Source of the DNA: an uncultured bacterium
GTDB taxonomy: Bacteria; Myxococcota_A; UBA9042; PHBI01
DNA: 41,978 bases
NCBI GenBank assembly: GCA_938040325.1
Contig: CALHXW010000166.1
Coordinates: 1 to 41,978 of the forward strand
Direction: 5' to 3'
The notes under the pieces are model-generated. The model searched no databases and had not been told where the DNA came from. It saw only the letters and a list, made by a program, of their open reading frames with translations. Every line of letters begins with the position of its first letter. The first letter of the stretch is position 1. Positions 32,880-41,978 of this stretch are shown piece after piece. The position numbers and the translations under genes were made by a program.

Positions 32880-34495
32880 TGGAACGCGGCGCCCTCATGC
32901 TCGTACTGCATGCGCATCTCCCCTTCGTGCGTCACCCAGAGTATCCCTCGTTCATGGAAGAGGACTGGCTCTACGAGGCGATCACCGAGACCTACCTGCC
33001 GCTTCTCGGCATGCTCGATCGCCTTGAGGCGGACGGGGTCGCCGGTGGCTTCACGATGACCATGACGCCGCCGCTCTGTGAGATGCTGGCCGACGATCTC
33101 CTCAAGACCCGCTATGCGGCCCGCCTCGACGCCCTCATCGCGGTCGCCGAGCAGCAACGCGACGAGGTACGCGACACGGACTTCGACGAGGCAGGTCGTC
33201 ACTACGTCGACAAGCTCCATGCCATGCGCGACGTCTACCGAGCCTACAGCGGCGACCTGATTGCAGGGTTTCGCCGTCACCTGAAGGCACGTCGGATCGA
33301 GATCGTGACCTGCACCGCGACCCATGGACTGATGCCGTTGATCGCGACGTTAGAGGGTCGGCGAGCACAGCTCGAGGTGGCGACCGCAAGCTACCGCAAG
33401 CACTTTGAGGAGTCGCCCCGCGGCATCTGGCTGGCGGAGTGTGCGTATGCTGAAGGCGTCGATGTCCTGATGCGCGAGAGCGGTCTGGTCTACTTCTTTG
33501 GCGAGACCCACAGCGTCAACTTCGCCAGCCCACGACCAAAGTTCGGCCACTACCGGCCGGTGCTGAGCGATGCAGGAGTCGCTGTGTTCCCGCGGGATCC
33601 GGAGTGCTCCAAGCAGGTCTGGTCGGCCGAGGAAGGCTACCCTGGCGACGCGAGGTACCGGGAGTTCTACCGCGACCTCGGCTGGGAAGCGCCGGACGCC
33701 TGGGTTGAGCCGATCTTCCAAGGCAGCCCGCGCCGCGACATTGGTCTCAAGTACCATCGAATCACAGGCTCCGTACCGCTGGCCGACAAGGCCGCATATG
33801 TACCCTCGTGGGCCGAGGAGTGCGCCACCGCTCATGCAGAGCACTTTGTGGATGCCCGGCTCGCCCAGCTCGCCCGCGTGCACCGCGAGATTGAGACCGC
33901 TCCGTTGCTGGTCGCTCCCTACGACGCGGAGCTGTTCGGGCACTGGTGGTACGAGGGTCCACTCTTTCTGGAAGCCGTTGTGAGGCGTGCGGCTCAGGCC
34001 GGCCTCGTGCTGACGACGCCGGTGGCGTGGCTCGGCGCTCACTCGAGCTGTCAGATCGTCACGCCGTCGCCATCATCGTGGGGTGATGGCGGCTGGTACG
34101 ATGTGTGGCTCAACGAGCACAACGCGTGGATCTATCCCCATCTGCAGCGCGCCGAGCAGCGTCTTGTCGCAGCGGTGAGCGCCACGGAAGAGCGGTCGGC
34201 GCTCGCTGAGCGCGTGCTCTCTCAGGCAGCTCGTGAGCTACTCCTAGCTCAGTCGAGCGACTGGGCATTCATCGTGACCATGGACACCACCGTCGAGTAC
34301 GCCGTTGCCCGGACAACGACCCACCTCGACGCCCTCAACAGCTTGCTCGACGGGCTGGCACGGGACGCTGTCGACGAGCACCAGCTGTCGGTGCTTGAGC
34401 AACGGGACTCGCTCTTTGCCGAGCTCGACTACAGGGTGTTTCGCCGCCGCGGAACGTCTCAGCGCGTCGGTGGCGTGTCCGTTAGGTCGCGTTGA
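32879..34495 (+). CDS. 1,4-alpha-glucan branching enzyme, GH57 family
   Basis: 538 residues. N-terminal HAHLPFVRHPEYP is the GH57 opening motif. The nucleophile Glu187 lies in GIWLAECAYAEGVD and the acid/base Asp349 in APYDAELFGHWWYEGP. The C-terminal DUF1957 helical domain includes AQSSDWAFIVT. It makes alpha-1,6 branches in glycogen. GGAGG lies about eight bases before the ATG. Adjacent to the DUF4912-like gene on the left and convergent with glutamate-cysteine ligase on the right. Confidence 0.92.
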   Translation: MERGALMLVLHAHLPFVRHPEYPSFMEEDWLYEAITETYLPLLGMLDRLEADGVAGGFTMTMTPPLCEMLADDLLKTRYAARLDALIAVAEQQRDEVRDTDFDEAGRHYVDKLHAMRDVYRAYSGDLIAGFRRHLKARRIEIVTCTATHGLMPLIATLEGRRAQLEVATASYRKHFEESPRGIWLAECAYAEGVDVLMRESGLVYFFGETHSVNFASPRPKFGHYRPVLSDAGVAVFPRDPECSKQVWSAEEGYPGDARYREFYRDLGWEAPDAWVEPIFQGSPRRDIGLKYHRITGSVPLADKAAYVPSWAEECATAHAEHFVDARLAQLARVHREIETAPLLVAPYDAELFGHWWYEGPLFLEAVVRRAAQAGLVLTTPVAWLGAHSSCQIVTPSPSSWGDGGWYDVWLNEHNAWIYPHLQRAEQRLVAAVSATEERSALAERVLSQAARELLLAQSSDWAFIVTMDTTVEYAVARTTTHLDALNSLLDGLARDAVDEHQLSVLEQRDSLFAELDYRVFRRRGTSQRVGGVSVRSR

Positions 34496-34514
34496 TCGAT
34501 CGATAGCGCGCTCG

Positions 34515-35894
34515 CTATGACGGTGGTCGGGTCTCCGAGAGATGGTCGAGGATCTCCGCCTCACTGCGTGACGCCGCGTTGAACCAGGCGAGCGTCTCGT
34601 CGGCGAGGTTTTGACCTGACGCGACGATTCGGTCGAGCGGATCGAGGTAGATGGACTCGGTCGGATGGCCGTCGCGCTTCGCGAGTCGATCCAGGCCAAA
34701 ACGCGCCATGTCGACGAGCTCTTTGGCGAGCGCCAGGGTCTCAAAGCCTTTAGGCGTCGCGGTTTGCAGCCCCCGACGGCACACCTCGGTGCGGTGGGTC
34801 TGGCGCTCGGCGAATGACCAGGACTTCGTTAGGTCCCAGGCAGCATCCAGTGCTACCGGGTCGTAGAGCAGCCCTTTCCAGAGCGCAGGCAACGCCGGGA
34901 CATGGGTGGGCGGGACGCAGTCCGCGCTGCGCACTTCGAAGTAGGTCTTCATCCGGACGTCAGGAAAGAGCGTGGACAGGTGCAATTCCCAGTCCTCCAT
35001 CGTCGCCTCATGGCCCTTGAAGCCCTCCCGCCAGAACGTCTCGAAGGGGAGGCCGGCGCAGCTCAGGTACTCGCCATCCCGCATGATGAAGAAGAGCGGA
35101 ACCTTGAGTGCCCAGCGCGCGTACTCCTCGTACGTCGGCCCGTTGCCTGTGAAGAAGAACGGAAGCAGTCCGCTTCTGTCGTTGTCGACGTCGGTCCAAA
35201 TCTGAGCGCGGTAGCTGTTGAAGCCACTCGGTCGGCCCAGGCGTAGCGGCGAGTTCGCAAAGAGCGTGGTCACAATGCTGCTGACGCCCATCGCCGCACG
35301 TAACTTGAGCCCCATGTCCTGCTCGGACCCGTAGTCCAGGTTGGCCTGAACGGTGCAGGTGCCCTGCATCATCTCGCGGGCATGACGTCCCCGCGTGGGG
35401 AGGTAGGCGCGCATGATCGTGTAGCGACGCTTGGGCATCCAGTCGATGCTGTCGAGGGCATGCACCGGCTGGTAGCCGCGCCACATCCAGCGGACGTCGA
35501 ACCGCTGGCTGAGCTTTTCCAGCTCTGCGAGGTGGCGGTCGAGCTCGGCCTTGGTGTCGTGGACGGTCGCGAGTGGACGTCCACTCATCTCAAACTGCCC
35601 GCCGGGCTCAAGAGCGACCGAGCCTTCCTCTGGGGACGAGAGCGCAATGAGTGCGCCAGCATCCACTTCCGGGGCCCACCCGCAACAGTCTGCGAGCCCT
35701 GCGAGAAGTTGCTCAATCCCGCCATGACCCTTGTAGTGAGCAGGCTGAAACGACGGCCCCAGGAGCGCAAACTTCTCGTGCTCAGTGCCGACAACCCACT
35801 GGTCTGCAGGCCGCTCTCCCTTGGCGTGGTGGGCCACGAGCTGGTCGACGTGGCGGATCCGCGTGCGGTCCCCAGATCCTTGATGGCTACTCAT
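34515..35894 (-). CDS. gshA: Glutamate-cysteine ligase (GCS2 type)
   Basis: 459 residues from the ATG at 35894, with AGGAGA seven bases upstream. It belongs to the plant/alpha-proteobacterial class of glutamate-cysteine ligases, which catalyses the first step of glutathione synthesis. Signatures are VGTEHEKFAL, EPGGQFEMSG, MMQGTCTVQANLDYGSE, FFIMRDGEYL and the late EVRSADCVPP. Glutathione is needed by the maleylacetoacetate isomerase found in the same window. A longer frame to 36002 lacks a ribosome-binding site. Confidence 0.94.
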   Translation of the reverse strand: MSSHQGSGDRTRIRHVDQLVAHHAKGERPADQWVVGTEHEKFALLGPSFQPAHYKGHGGIEQLLAGLADCCGWAPEVDAGALIALSSPEEGSVALEPGGQFEMSGRPLATVHDTKAELDRHLAELEKLSQRFDVRWMWRGYQPVHALDSIDWMPKRRYTIMRAYLPTRGRHAREMMQGTCTVQANLDYGSEQDMGLKLRAAMGVSSIVTTLFANSPLRLGRPSGFNSYRAQIWTDVDNDRSGLLPFFFTGNGPTYEEYARWALKVPLFFIMRDGEYLSCAGLPFETFWREGFKGHEATMEDWELHLSTLFPDVRMKTYFEVRSADCVPPTHVPALPALWKGLLYDPVALDAAWDLTKSWSFAERQTHRTEVCRRGLQTATPKGFETLALAKELVDMARFGLDRLAKRDGHPTESIYLDPLDRIVASGQNLADETLAWFNAASRSEAEILDHLSETRPPS

Positions 35895-36093
35895 CGCAAT
35901 CTCCTGGGCAAACCGCGTCGCGGCGACTCGCGTCTCCAGCGCTTGTACGAGCGAAGGGCCAGCTCGGTTACTCGCGCGGTGCTTCCGACAGCGCTCGGCC
36001 ATACCGAGCCGAAGGTCCTCGTCGGGTTCACGCTATCTCCAACGGTCGATAGCACTGTGTGCGTCTCTGGCATCAACGAGTCGTGACGTTGTG

Positions 36094-37023
36094 CTAGTTG
36101 GCGTTCTTCTTCTTCTTCGAACGACGTGACTTGCGTGGCTTGCGCGTCGACTTGGGCTTTTGCTCCGCTGCGCCGCTGACCTCGGTCGCAGCTTTCTGTC
36201 GCGCCGCTTCAGCTTCCGCCTCGGCAAGGGCGGCGGCCTCGGCGACTTGCGCGTCGAGTTCGGCCTGGGCCGCCTGGCGGGCAGCCTCTGCTTCTGCCTC
36301 GGCTGCTGCGGCTAGCGCATCAGCATCTTCGGCAGCTTCAGCTTCGACCACTTCGGCGGCCTCGGCAGCCCCTGCCTCAACGGCCTCAACGGCCTCGGCA
36401 GCCTCTGTCTCGATGGCTTCGACCGCCTCGGCAGCCTCCGTCTCGACGGCCTCGACGGCCTCGGTGGCCTGGTCGTCGGCGGCTTCGATGAGCTCGCCTG
36501 CTTCAGCCTCGGCAGCGGCGGCAAGTCCATCCGCGCCGTCCTCGAAGGCGTCCGCCACGCCCGCAGCTTGAGCAACGTCGAGCTCCGCGGTCGCGTCGTG
36601 GTCGAGCGCGTCGCCAAGGAAGGCAGCGATCCCATCGTCGGCACCTTCAAGCGCTTGCTCGGCGCCGTCTGCTGTCCCCTCAAGCGCGTCTCCGCCCTCA
36701 TCGGCGAGTGCCGCAAAGAAGTCGTCAGCGGACTCGCCAGACTCGTCGACGAGCGGATCGTCGTCGAACGCCGTGGCCTCCTGCTCGACTGCGAGCCCGT
36801 TCGTCTCCGCCTCCGCTACGAGCTCGTCGAGGCCTGCGATCTCGGTGTGCACGTCCTCAGCGATCTCTTGTGGTTGGGTCGCGAGCACGCGGGTCAGAGC
36901 GCGCGTTGTCTCCAAGCCGTCACGAAAATGGACAGCAAACCGCTCCAGGATGGTGCCCTGGTCAGGCAGTGCGCTGTTGGCCGTGAGTAGCCCCACTTCG
37001 ACGGGCTCAATGACGTTGCTCAT
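36094..37023 (-). CDS. Glu-Ala repeat protein with a basic C-terminal tail
   Basis: 309 residues, GGAGAG six bases before the ATG. The first 70 residues look like a folded helical head (ILERFAVHFRDGLETTRALT, cited in part). Residues about 75-280 are an acidic Ala/Glu/Asp repeat with a period of 10-11 residues (VEAVETEAAEA, VEAIETEAAEA, VEAVEAGAAEA) predicted to be a long helix or coiled coil. The last 35 residues are Lys/Arg-rich (KPRKSRRSKKKK), like histone H1-type or AlgP-like tails. A phasin-like or nucleoid-binding role is possible. It lies 81 bp downstream of the PilZ-like gene. Confidence 0.75.
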   Translation of the reverse strand: MSNVIEPVEVGLLTANSALPDQGTILERFAVHFRDGLETTRALTRVLATQPQEIAEDVHTEIAGLDELVAEAETNGLAVEQEATAFDDDPLVDESGESADDFFAALADEGGDALEGTADGAEQALEGADDGIAAFLGDALDHDATAELDVAQAAGVADAFEDGADGLAAAAEAEAGELIEAADDQATEAVEAVETEAAEAVEAIETEAAEAVEAVEAGAAEAAEVVEAEAAEDADALAAAAEAEAEAARQAAQAELDAQVAEAAALAEAEAEAARQKAATEVSGAAEQKPKSTRKPRKSRRSKKKKNAN

Positions 37024-37104
37024 GTCTGTCTCTCCATGTTCGGATCGGCCACAGGGGCTTCCGCGCGTTGTGTGGCCAATCGTTGCCGGGCCACAGCGTG
37101 TTCG

Positions 37105-38205
<1,101 letters not shown>

Positions 38206-38236
38206 CGTCTTTCCCCTTCAGTGCAAAGCGCTAACG

Positions 38237-39670
38237 TTAACTCGCAAGACCCTCAACGGACCGCTCGCGGCGGCCAAGAGCCGGGTGCTCGCCATGACGC
38301 TGCTTCAGCTCGTTGACCAACGCTCGAGCCTCGTCTGCGAGCCCATTCTCGATGTAGAAGTCGAGCTCGCGCAGGTCTTCTTGGAGAGCGTTGCTGGCGG
38401 TCTGCGCAGCGGCTGTCTCGGGATCGGCGGCACCTGGAATCGCAAGCGTGATGCCGGATTTGTTGGCGAGGTGCTGCCGAACGTCATCTGGAATGAATGC
38501 GTCATCCACGATGGTGTTCTCGGCGGTCTCGCCGAAGCCAATCTCTTCCTCGTCATCGAAGTCGAAGTCGAAGTCGTCATCGTCGTCGGCGTCGCTATGC
38601 GCTGCCTGCACCAGCTCCGTCGGCTTCGGTGCCGGCTTGAACTCTGGGCGTGGCGCGGGTGCCGGCTCGTCGAGCGCCTCTGGGTCAAACTCGATGAGCT
38701 GTCCCGCGTCGTCGGTCTTTGTGAGCCCGAGCTTGTCGCGCGAGAGCTGGTCGTTGGGTTCGAGTGCGAGGACCCGCTCGTAGCAGTCGCGCACCTCGTC
38801 GCTGAGCCCTGCGCTCTGGTAGTGCTCAGCCATCACCTTGAGCACGGTGACCGACTTGTGGGACTGGCCCAGCCGGTTGAAGGTCTCGGCGAGTAGCCCA
38901 AGCACCTGAAGGTCCTCGGGAGCCGCCTTGTAGGCGTGGCGCAGCTTCGCGAGTGCTCGCTGCGGCTCTCCCTTCTTCAGGTAGTAGTCGCCGAGCTTGC
39001 GTGCCGCGGCGCCCTCGTTGGGTTGGTGGTAGAGCAGCCGCTCTACGACGACCCGGTAGTCGTCCTCGGCGCCGTCTTTCTTGGCGACCACCTCTGCGAC
39101 CGTGCGGAACATGCGACCGGCGTCGTTGACCTGGCCGATGCCGCTGTAAGCTTCCGCAAGCCGGAGACGGTCTGCGAGGTTGTCCTCGTCGAGGCTCAGG
39201 ATGGCCTCGACGACCTCAAAGCGGGCGACGTCGTTGTTCGGGCTTGAGGTCGCACACCGCAGTGCCTCGCCGAAGTGTCGGGCGGAGTCGTCGAGCAAGC
39301 CGTGGTCGGCATACACCTTGCCGAGCAGCTGGTGGCCGGCGAGGTGATTGGGGTCGGCACGCACTACCTGCAGCAAGACACCGATCGACTTCACGCCGGA
39401 GCCGTCTCGCTTGTAGATGTCGTTGCACGCCAACCACTCGCCGATGGCCTTCTTGGGCGCGTCGGTGCGCATGTACATGTCCGCCAGCTCAAGCCGGGTT
39501 CGGACATCACTGCCGTTGGCAGCGACGAGTCGTTCGTAATCGCCAACCGCTTTCTTCAGCTGGCCTTTCTCAACATACCGTCGCGCAGAGGCGCGGAGCT
39601 TTTCTGTCTCCATCACGTCGGTCGATGCATCCTCAGTCAGGCCGGCGCGGATACCGGGTTGGGGCAACAT
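38237..39670 (-). CDS. TPR-repeat protein with acidic linker
   Basis: 477 residues. Residues about 20-310 are tandem TPR-like helical hairpins (RRYVEKGQLKKAVGDYERLV, cited in part; KLGDYYLKKGEPQRALAKLR, cited in part). An acidic Pro-rich linker (DADDDDDFDFDFDDEEEIG) follows at about 355-375, and a short C-terminal helical domain (DLRELDFYIENGLADEARAL) ends the protein. This resembles the FrzS/FimV-like or Myxococcota TPR scaffold proteins. The ATG at 39670 has GGAAG seven bases upstream; Met20 (39613) is an alternative. First gene of a minus-strand trio with the PilZ-like and Glu-Ala repeat genes. Confidence 0.82.
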   Translation of the reverse strand: MLPQPGIRAGLTEDASTDVMETEKLRASARRYVEKGQLKKAVGDYERLVAANGSDVRTRLELADMYMRTDAPKKAIGEWLACNDIYKRDGSGVKSIGVLLQVVRADPNHLAGHQLLGKVYADHGLLDDSARHFGEALRCATSSPNNDVARFEVVEAILSLDEDNLADRLRLAEAYSGIGQVNDAGRMFRTVAEVVAKKDGAEDDYRVVVERLLYHQPNEGAAARKLGDYYLKKGEPQRALAKLRHAYKAAPEDLQVLGLLAETFNRLGQSHKSVTVLKVMAEHYQSAGLSDEVRDCYERVLALEPNDQLSRDKLGLTKTDDAGQLIEFDPEALDEPAPAPRPEFKPAPKPTELVQAAHSDADDDDDFDFDFDDEEEIGFGETAENTIVDDAFIPDDVRQHLANKSGITLAIPGAADPETAAAQTASNALQEDLRELDFYIENGLADEARALVNELKQRHGEHPALGRRERSVEGLAS

Positions 39671-39831
39671 ATCAGGACTTCCGCAGGCGCGCTACCGACC
39701 CTGGTGCGCCTGATCACCTTCGCCCGATTGTCGATGCAACCTAAGCAGAAATTGGTCATGGGTCGGTCGATCGACACCGGCTGACCGAGCAAACCATCGC
39801 CATGTCGTGGCCGTTCCGATCGTCGGTCGAC

Positions 39832-40281
39832 CTACGCGCCGTCGAGCTTGGCGATGATGGCGCGCAGACCGAGCGCGTAGCTGTCGGCTCCGAATCCCAT
39901 GATGCGGCCGACCACAACGTCGGCGATCGTGCTGGTGTGGCGAAAGGACTCGCGGGCGTGCACGTTCGTCATGTGGATCTCGACCGCCGGGAGGCCGACG
40001 CTGAGGATCGCGTCTCGGATGGCGATCGACGTGTGAGTGTAGGCGCCAGGGTTGAGCACGAGGCCTGCAGCGCCCTCGTCGAACGCCGCATGGATCGCGT
40101 CGACGTAGCCGCCCTCGCTGCTGTGTTGACTCGTGGCGATCGCGACCCCGAGCTCGCTCCCCAGGGCCTTGAGTCCGTCGTCGAGCTCGGCCAGCGTCAG
40201 CGTCCCATACATCGCGACTTCGCGCTTGCCGAGCCGGTTGAGGTTTGGGCCATGGATGATGTGAATGGTCTTCGAGTTCAT
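39832..40281 (-). CDS. aroQ: 3-dehydroquinate dehydratase, type II
   Basis: 149 residues. Motifs of the type II dodecameric enzyme are visible: HGPNLNRLGKRE, catalytic Tyr25 in MYGTLTL, NPGAYTHTSIAIRDA and catalytic His in EIHMTNVHARESFRH. It removes water from 3-dehydroquinate in the shikimate pathway. Its ATG overlaps the stop of the small TPR gene (ATGA), so it is translated as part of the aroKB-tpr-aroQ operon. Confidence 0.95.
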   Translation of the reverse strand: MNSKTIHIIHGPNLNRLGKREVAMYGTLTLAELDDGLKALGSELGVAIATSQHSSEGGYVDAIHAAFDEGAAGLVLNPGAYTHTSIAIRDAILSVGLPAVEIHMTNVHARESFRHTSTIADVVVGRIMGFGADSYALGLRAIIAKLDGA

Positions 40282-40517
40282 CGCTTGCGCCTCCGTTGTA
40301 CGCGTCGGAGTAGCCGGCGCAGCGTCTTCACTTGGGTCGACACCTCAGCGAGCGTGCCGGATGCACGCATCTCTCGTCGGATCGCGTCGTGCCGCTTTTG
40401 AGCCTCCGCGTCGCTCGGATCGTCGCTGAGGATGCGCGCATAGATGTCGAGCGCCTCTGCCAGGTGCCCTTGCGCGTAGTAGATCGCCGCCAGCGTCTTG
40501 GTCTTCGGTTCCGTCAT
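40278..40517 (-). CDS. Small single-TPR protein in the aro operon
   Basis: 79 residues starting MTEPKTKTLAAIYYAQG. One TPR-like helix pair (YYAQGHLAEALDIYARIL) is followed by a long basic helix ending RRLLRRVQRRRKR. It overlaps the aroKB stop (ATGA) and the aroQ start (ATGA), so all three are translationally coupled. The basic tail could bind RNA or membranes; the function is unknown. Similar short TPR proteins are common in delta-proteobacterial genomes. Confidence 0.82.
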   Translation of the reverse strand: MTEPKTKTLAAIYYAQGHLAEALDIYARILSDDPSDAEAQKRHDAIRREMRASGTLAEVSTQVKTLRRLLRRVQRRRKR

Positions 40518-41978
40518 GCGACCCACTCCTGGAGCTCTTGCCAGGGGATGTGCTGGATGCGTGGCTCGCCGATGGCGTCGAGGAGGATGAACCGGACGCC
40601 GCTGGCGTCCGCCTTCTTGTCGCTGCGTGCGGCGGTGACCAGCTCGGCTGGAGAGTGTCCAAGCGCATCCGGTTCGGCCGGCAGCCCATGCCGGACGAGC
40701 GTGGCGACGATCTCCGACTCGAGGCTCTGGTCCGCGTTGCCAGCTCGCGCTGACACCCGCGCGGCGAGCACCATCCCGAGGCCGACAGCCTCGCCGTGGG
40801 TCAGGGCGCCATACCCCTCCAGGCGCTCAAACGCGTGGCCGAAGGTGTGGCCAAAGTTCAGGACGGCGCGCTGGCCTTTGTCGAGCTCATCGGCGGCCAC
40901 CACCGCGGCCTTGATCACACAGCAGCGGCGAATGAGCTCGCCGAGGATCGTCGCGTCGAGTGCGCGAAGGGCGTCGGCGTGTGCGTTGGCGAACGTCAGG
41001 AGGGTGGGGTCGGCGATGAACCCGTGCTTGAGGGCCTCGGCCAGTCCACCGCGGACCTCGCGCGCCGGAAGCGTCGCCAGCACGGCTTGGCTTGCGACGA
41101 CCGCCTGCGGCTGCCAGAACGCGCCGATCAGGTTTTTGCCGGTCGCGTGGTTGATGGCCGTCTTGCCTCCAACGGAGCTATCCACCTGTGCGAGCAAGCT
41201 CGTTGGCACCTGAACGACCGCGGTCCCGCGATTGAGGAGCGCACTCGCGAGCCCAGTCAGGTCACCGACCACGCCACCGCCGAGCGCCACGAGGACGTCA
41301 GAGCGTGTGAGTCCGCTGCCAAGCGCGGTGTCGAGGACCGTGCTCAAGCAGCTCAGTGACTTTGACGCCTCGCCGGCTGCGACCGTGAGGACCTCGACGT
41401 CGAGCCCAGCACGCGTTACGGCCTGCTCTGCCGCCGCAGCGTACAGGGGGCCCACGTTGCTGTCGGTGACCACAAGCGCTCGGGATGCCTTTGGGACATG
41501 GGCTGTGAGCGCGTGTTGCAGCGCGGGGCCGAACCCCCCCTCGGGGAAGTAGATCGGGTAGGACCGAGGTGCGGTACCGCTGAGCGCAACGTGGTGCACT
41601 GGCGCGGGGTGGGGCGATGGCGATGGCGGCGTCGATGTCATAGAGCCAGTGAGGCTAACAGACCCGCTGGTCAGCAGGCCAAGACGCTCCACAATGAGCG
41701 CCACGGTCGCTGGGATGGTGAGTGCGTCGACGTCGATGGTCAGCGCCGCGAGCGCGTAGAAGGGGTGACGCTCGACGAGCTGAGCAGCCAGCTCGGAACG
41801 AATACGCTCAAGGTTCTTGCCGGCGAGCAGTGGGCGCCCAGCGCCGCCGTTCGCGCGACTCGCCAGGGTCTCAGGACGGGCACGAAGCCAGACGACGCGG
41901 GCGTGCTGGCTTAGCTCCGTCATCGCCCCAGGCTGACAGGGCGCACCGCCACCGGTCGCAAGGACCAGTCCCCCTGGT
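40514..41978 (-). CDS. aroKB: Bifunctional shikimate kinase/3-dehydroquinate synthase, partial
   Basis: The frame is open to the window edge, so the N terminus is missing. The visible part begins GLVLATGGGAPC, the Gly-rich shikimate-kinase motif, continues with the kinase C-terminal half (RPETLASR, RPLLAG, HPFYALA), and after a Ser/Pro linker enters a full 3-dehydroquinate synthase of about 360 residues. Signatures there are the NAD site GGGVVGDLTGLASALLNRG, cited in part as GGGVVGDLTG, PTSLLAQVDSSVGGKTAIN, and the metal ligands in EALKHG, FGHTFGHAFE and HGEAV. The fusion couples step 2 and step 5 of the shikimate pathway; aroQ (step 3) is in the same operon. Confidence 0.93.
   Translation of the reverse strand, partial: PGGLVLATGGGAPCQPGAMTELSQHARVVWLRARPETLASRANGGAGRPLLAGKNLERIRSELAAQLVERHPFYALAALTIDVDALTIPATVALIVERLGLLTSGSVSLTGSMTSTPPSPSPHPAPVHHVALSGTAPRSYPIYFPEGGFGPALQHALTAHVPKASRALVVTDSNVGPLYAAAAEQAVTRAGLDVEVLTVAAGEASKSLSCLSTVLDTALGSGLTRSDVLVALGGGVVGDLTGLASALLNRGTAVVQVPTSLLAQVDSSVGGKTAINHATGKNLIGAFWQPQAVVASQAVLATLPAREVRGGLAEALKHGFIADPTLLTFANAHADALRALDATILGELIRRCCVIKAAVVAADELDKGQRAVLNFGHTFGHAFERLEGYGALTHGEAVGLGMVLAARVSARAGNADQSLESEIVATLVRHGLPAEPDALGHSPAELVTAARSDKKADASGVRFILLDAIGEPRIQHIPWQELQEWVA

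Overview
The window looks like a piece of a high-GC (roughly 63-65 %) delta-proteobacterium-like genome, most likely Myxococcota or a relative. Pointers are the many lipoproteins with LxGC lipoboxes, the PilZ-like domain of the type expanded in Myxococcus, the coiled-coil/TPR low-complexity proteins, a fused shikimate kinase-dehydroquinate synthase, and GTC/GAC-rich coding sequence. No phage, IS element or CRISPR array was seen.

Left end (1-4260, nearly all minus strand): a Ro60/TROVE RNA-binding protein gene (114-1616) is preceded, on the same strand, by about 1.4 kb of tRNA and tRNA-like genes. In order of transcription these are Ser(GCT), Leu(CAA), Pro(TGG), a circularly permuted tRNA-Lys(CTT), a Leu-type tRNA split by 180 nt in the anticodon loop, Asn(GTT), a tRNA-Phe(GAA) split by about 158 nt in the D-loop, and a Tyr(GTA)-like anticodon arm. 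Between the array and the Ro gene lie a stem-loop, a 46-codon ORF with a strong ribosome-binding site, and two CCGAAGTTCGG dyads. Ro proteins bind misfolded RNAs and tRNA-mimicking Y RNAs, so an array of permuted and interrupted tRNAs feeding into a Ro gene is the most unusual part of the window and the best candidate for an undescribed system.

4281-11228: a MerR-family regulator is divergent from a four-gene acyl-CoA carboxylation operon (carboxyltransferase, acyl-CoA dehydrogenase, biotin carboxylase/BCCP, and a BKACE/Kce-type beta-keto acid cleavage enzyme). A perfect 14-bp palindrome sits between them and resembles the LiuR operator of leucine/isovalerate utilisation.

11268-23263: YaeQ; a minus-strand operon of a 5'-nucleotidase of the HAD superfamily, a large TPR/DUF3857 lipoprotein and an AI-2E-family permease; a VOC protein; a CapA-family lipoprotein whose start codon nearly touches that of a divergent beta-propeller lipoprotein; and maleylacetoacetate isomerase with a fumarylacetoacetate hydrolase-family enzyme.

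23573-34495: a secreted transglutaminase-like protein, YjbQ, a Fur-box-controlled bfd-bfr pair for iron storage, a four-domain VKOR-DsbA-FGE-TlpA redox fusion, malate dehydrogenase, a Cys-rich lipoprotein, and a DUF4912-like/GH57 glucan branching enzyme pair.

34515-41978 (all minus): glutamate-cysteine ligase; a cluster of a Glu-Ala repeat protein, a coiled-coil/PilZ-like protein and a TPR protein; then an aroKB-tpr-aroQ operon of the shikimate pathway that runs off the right edge.
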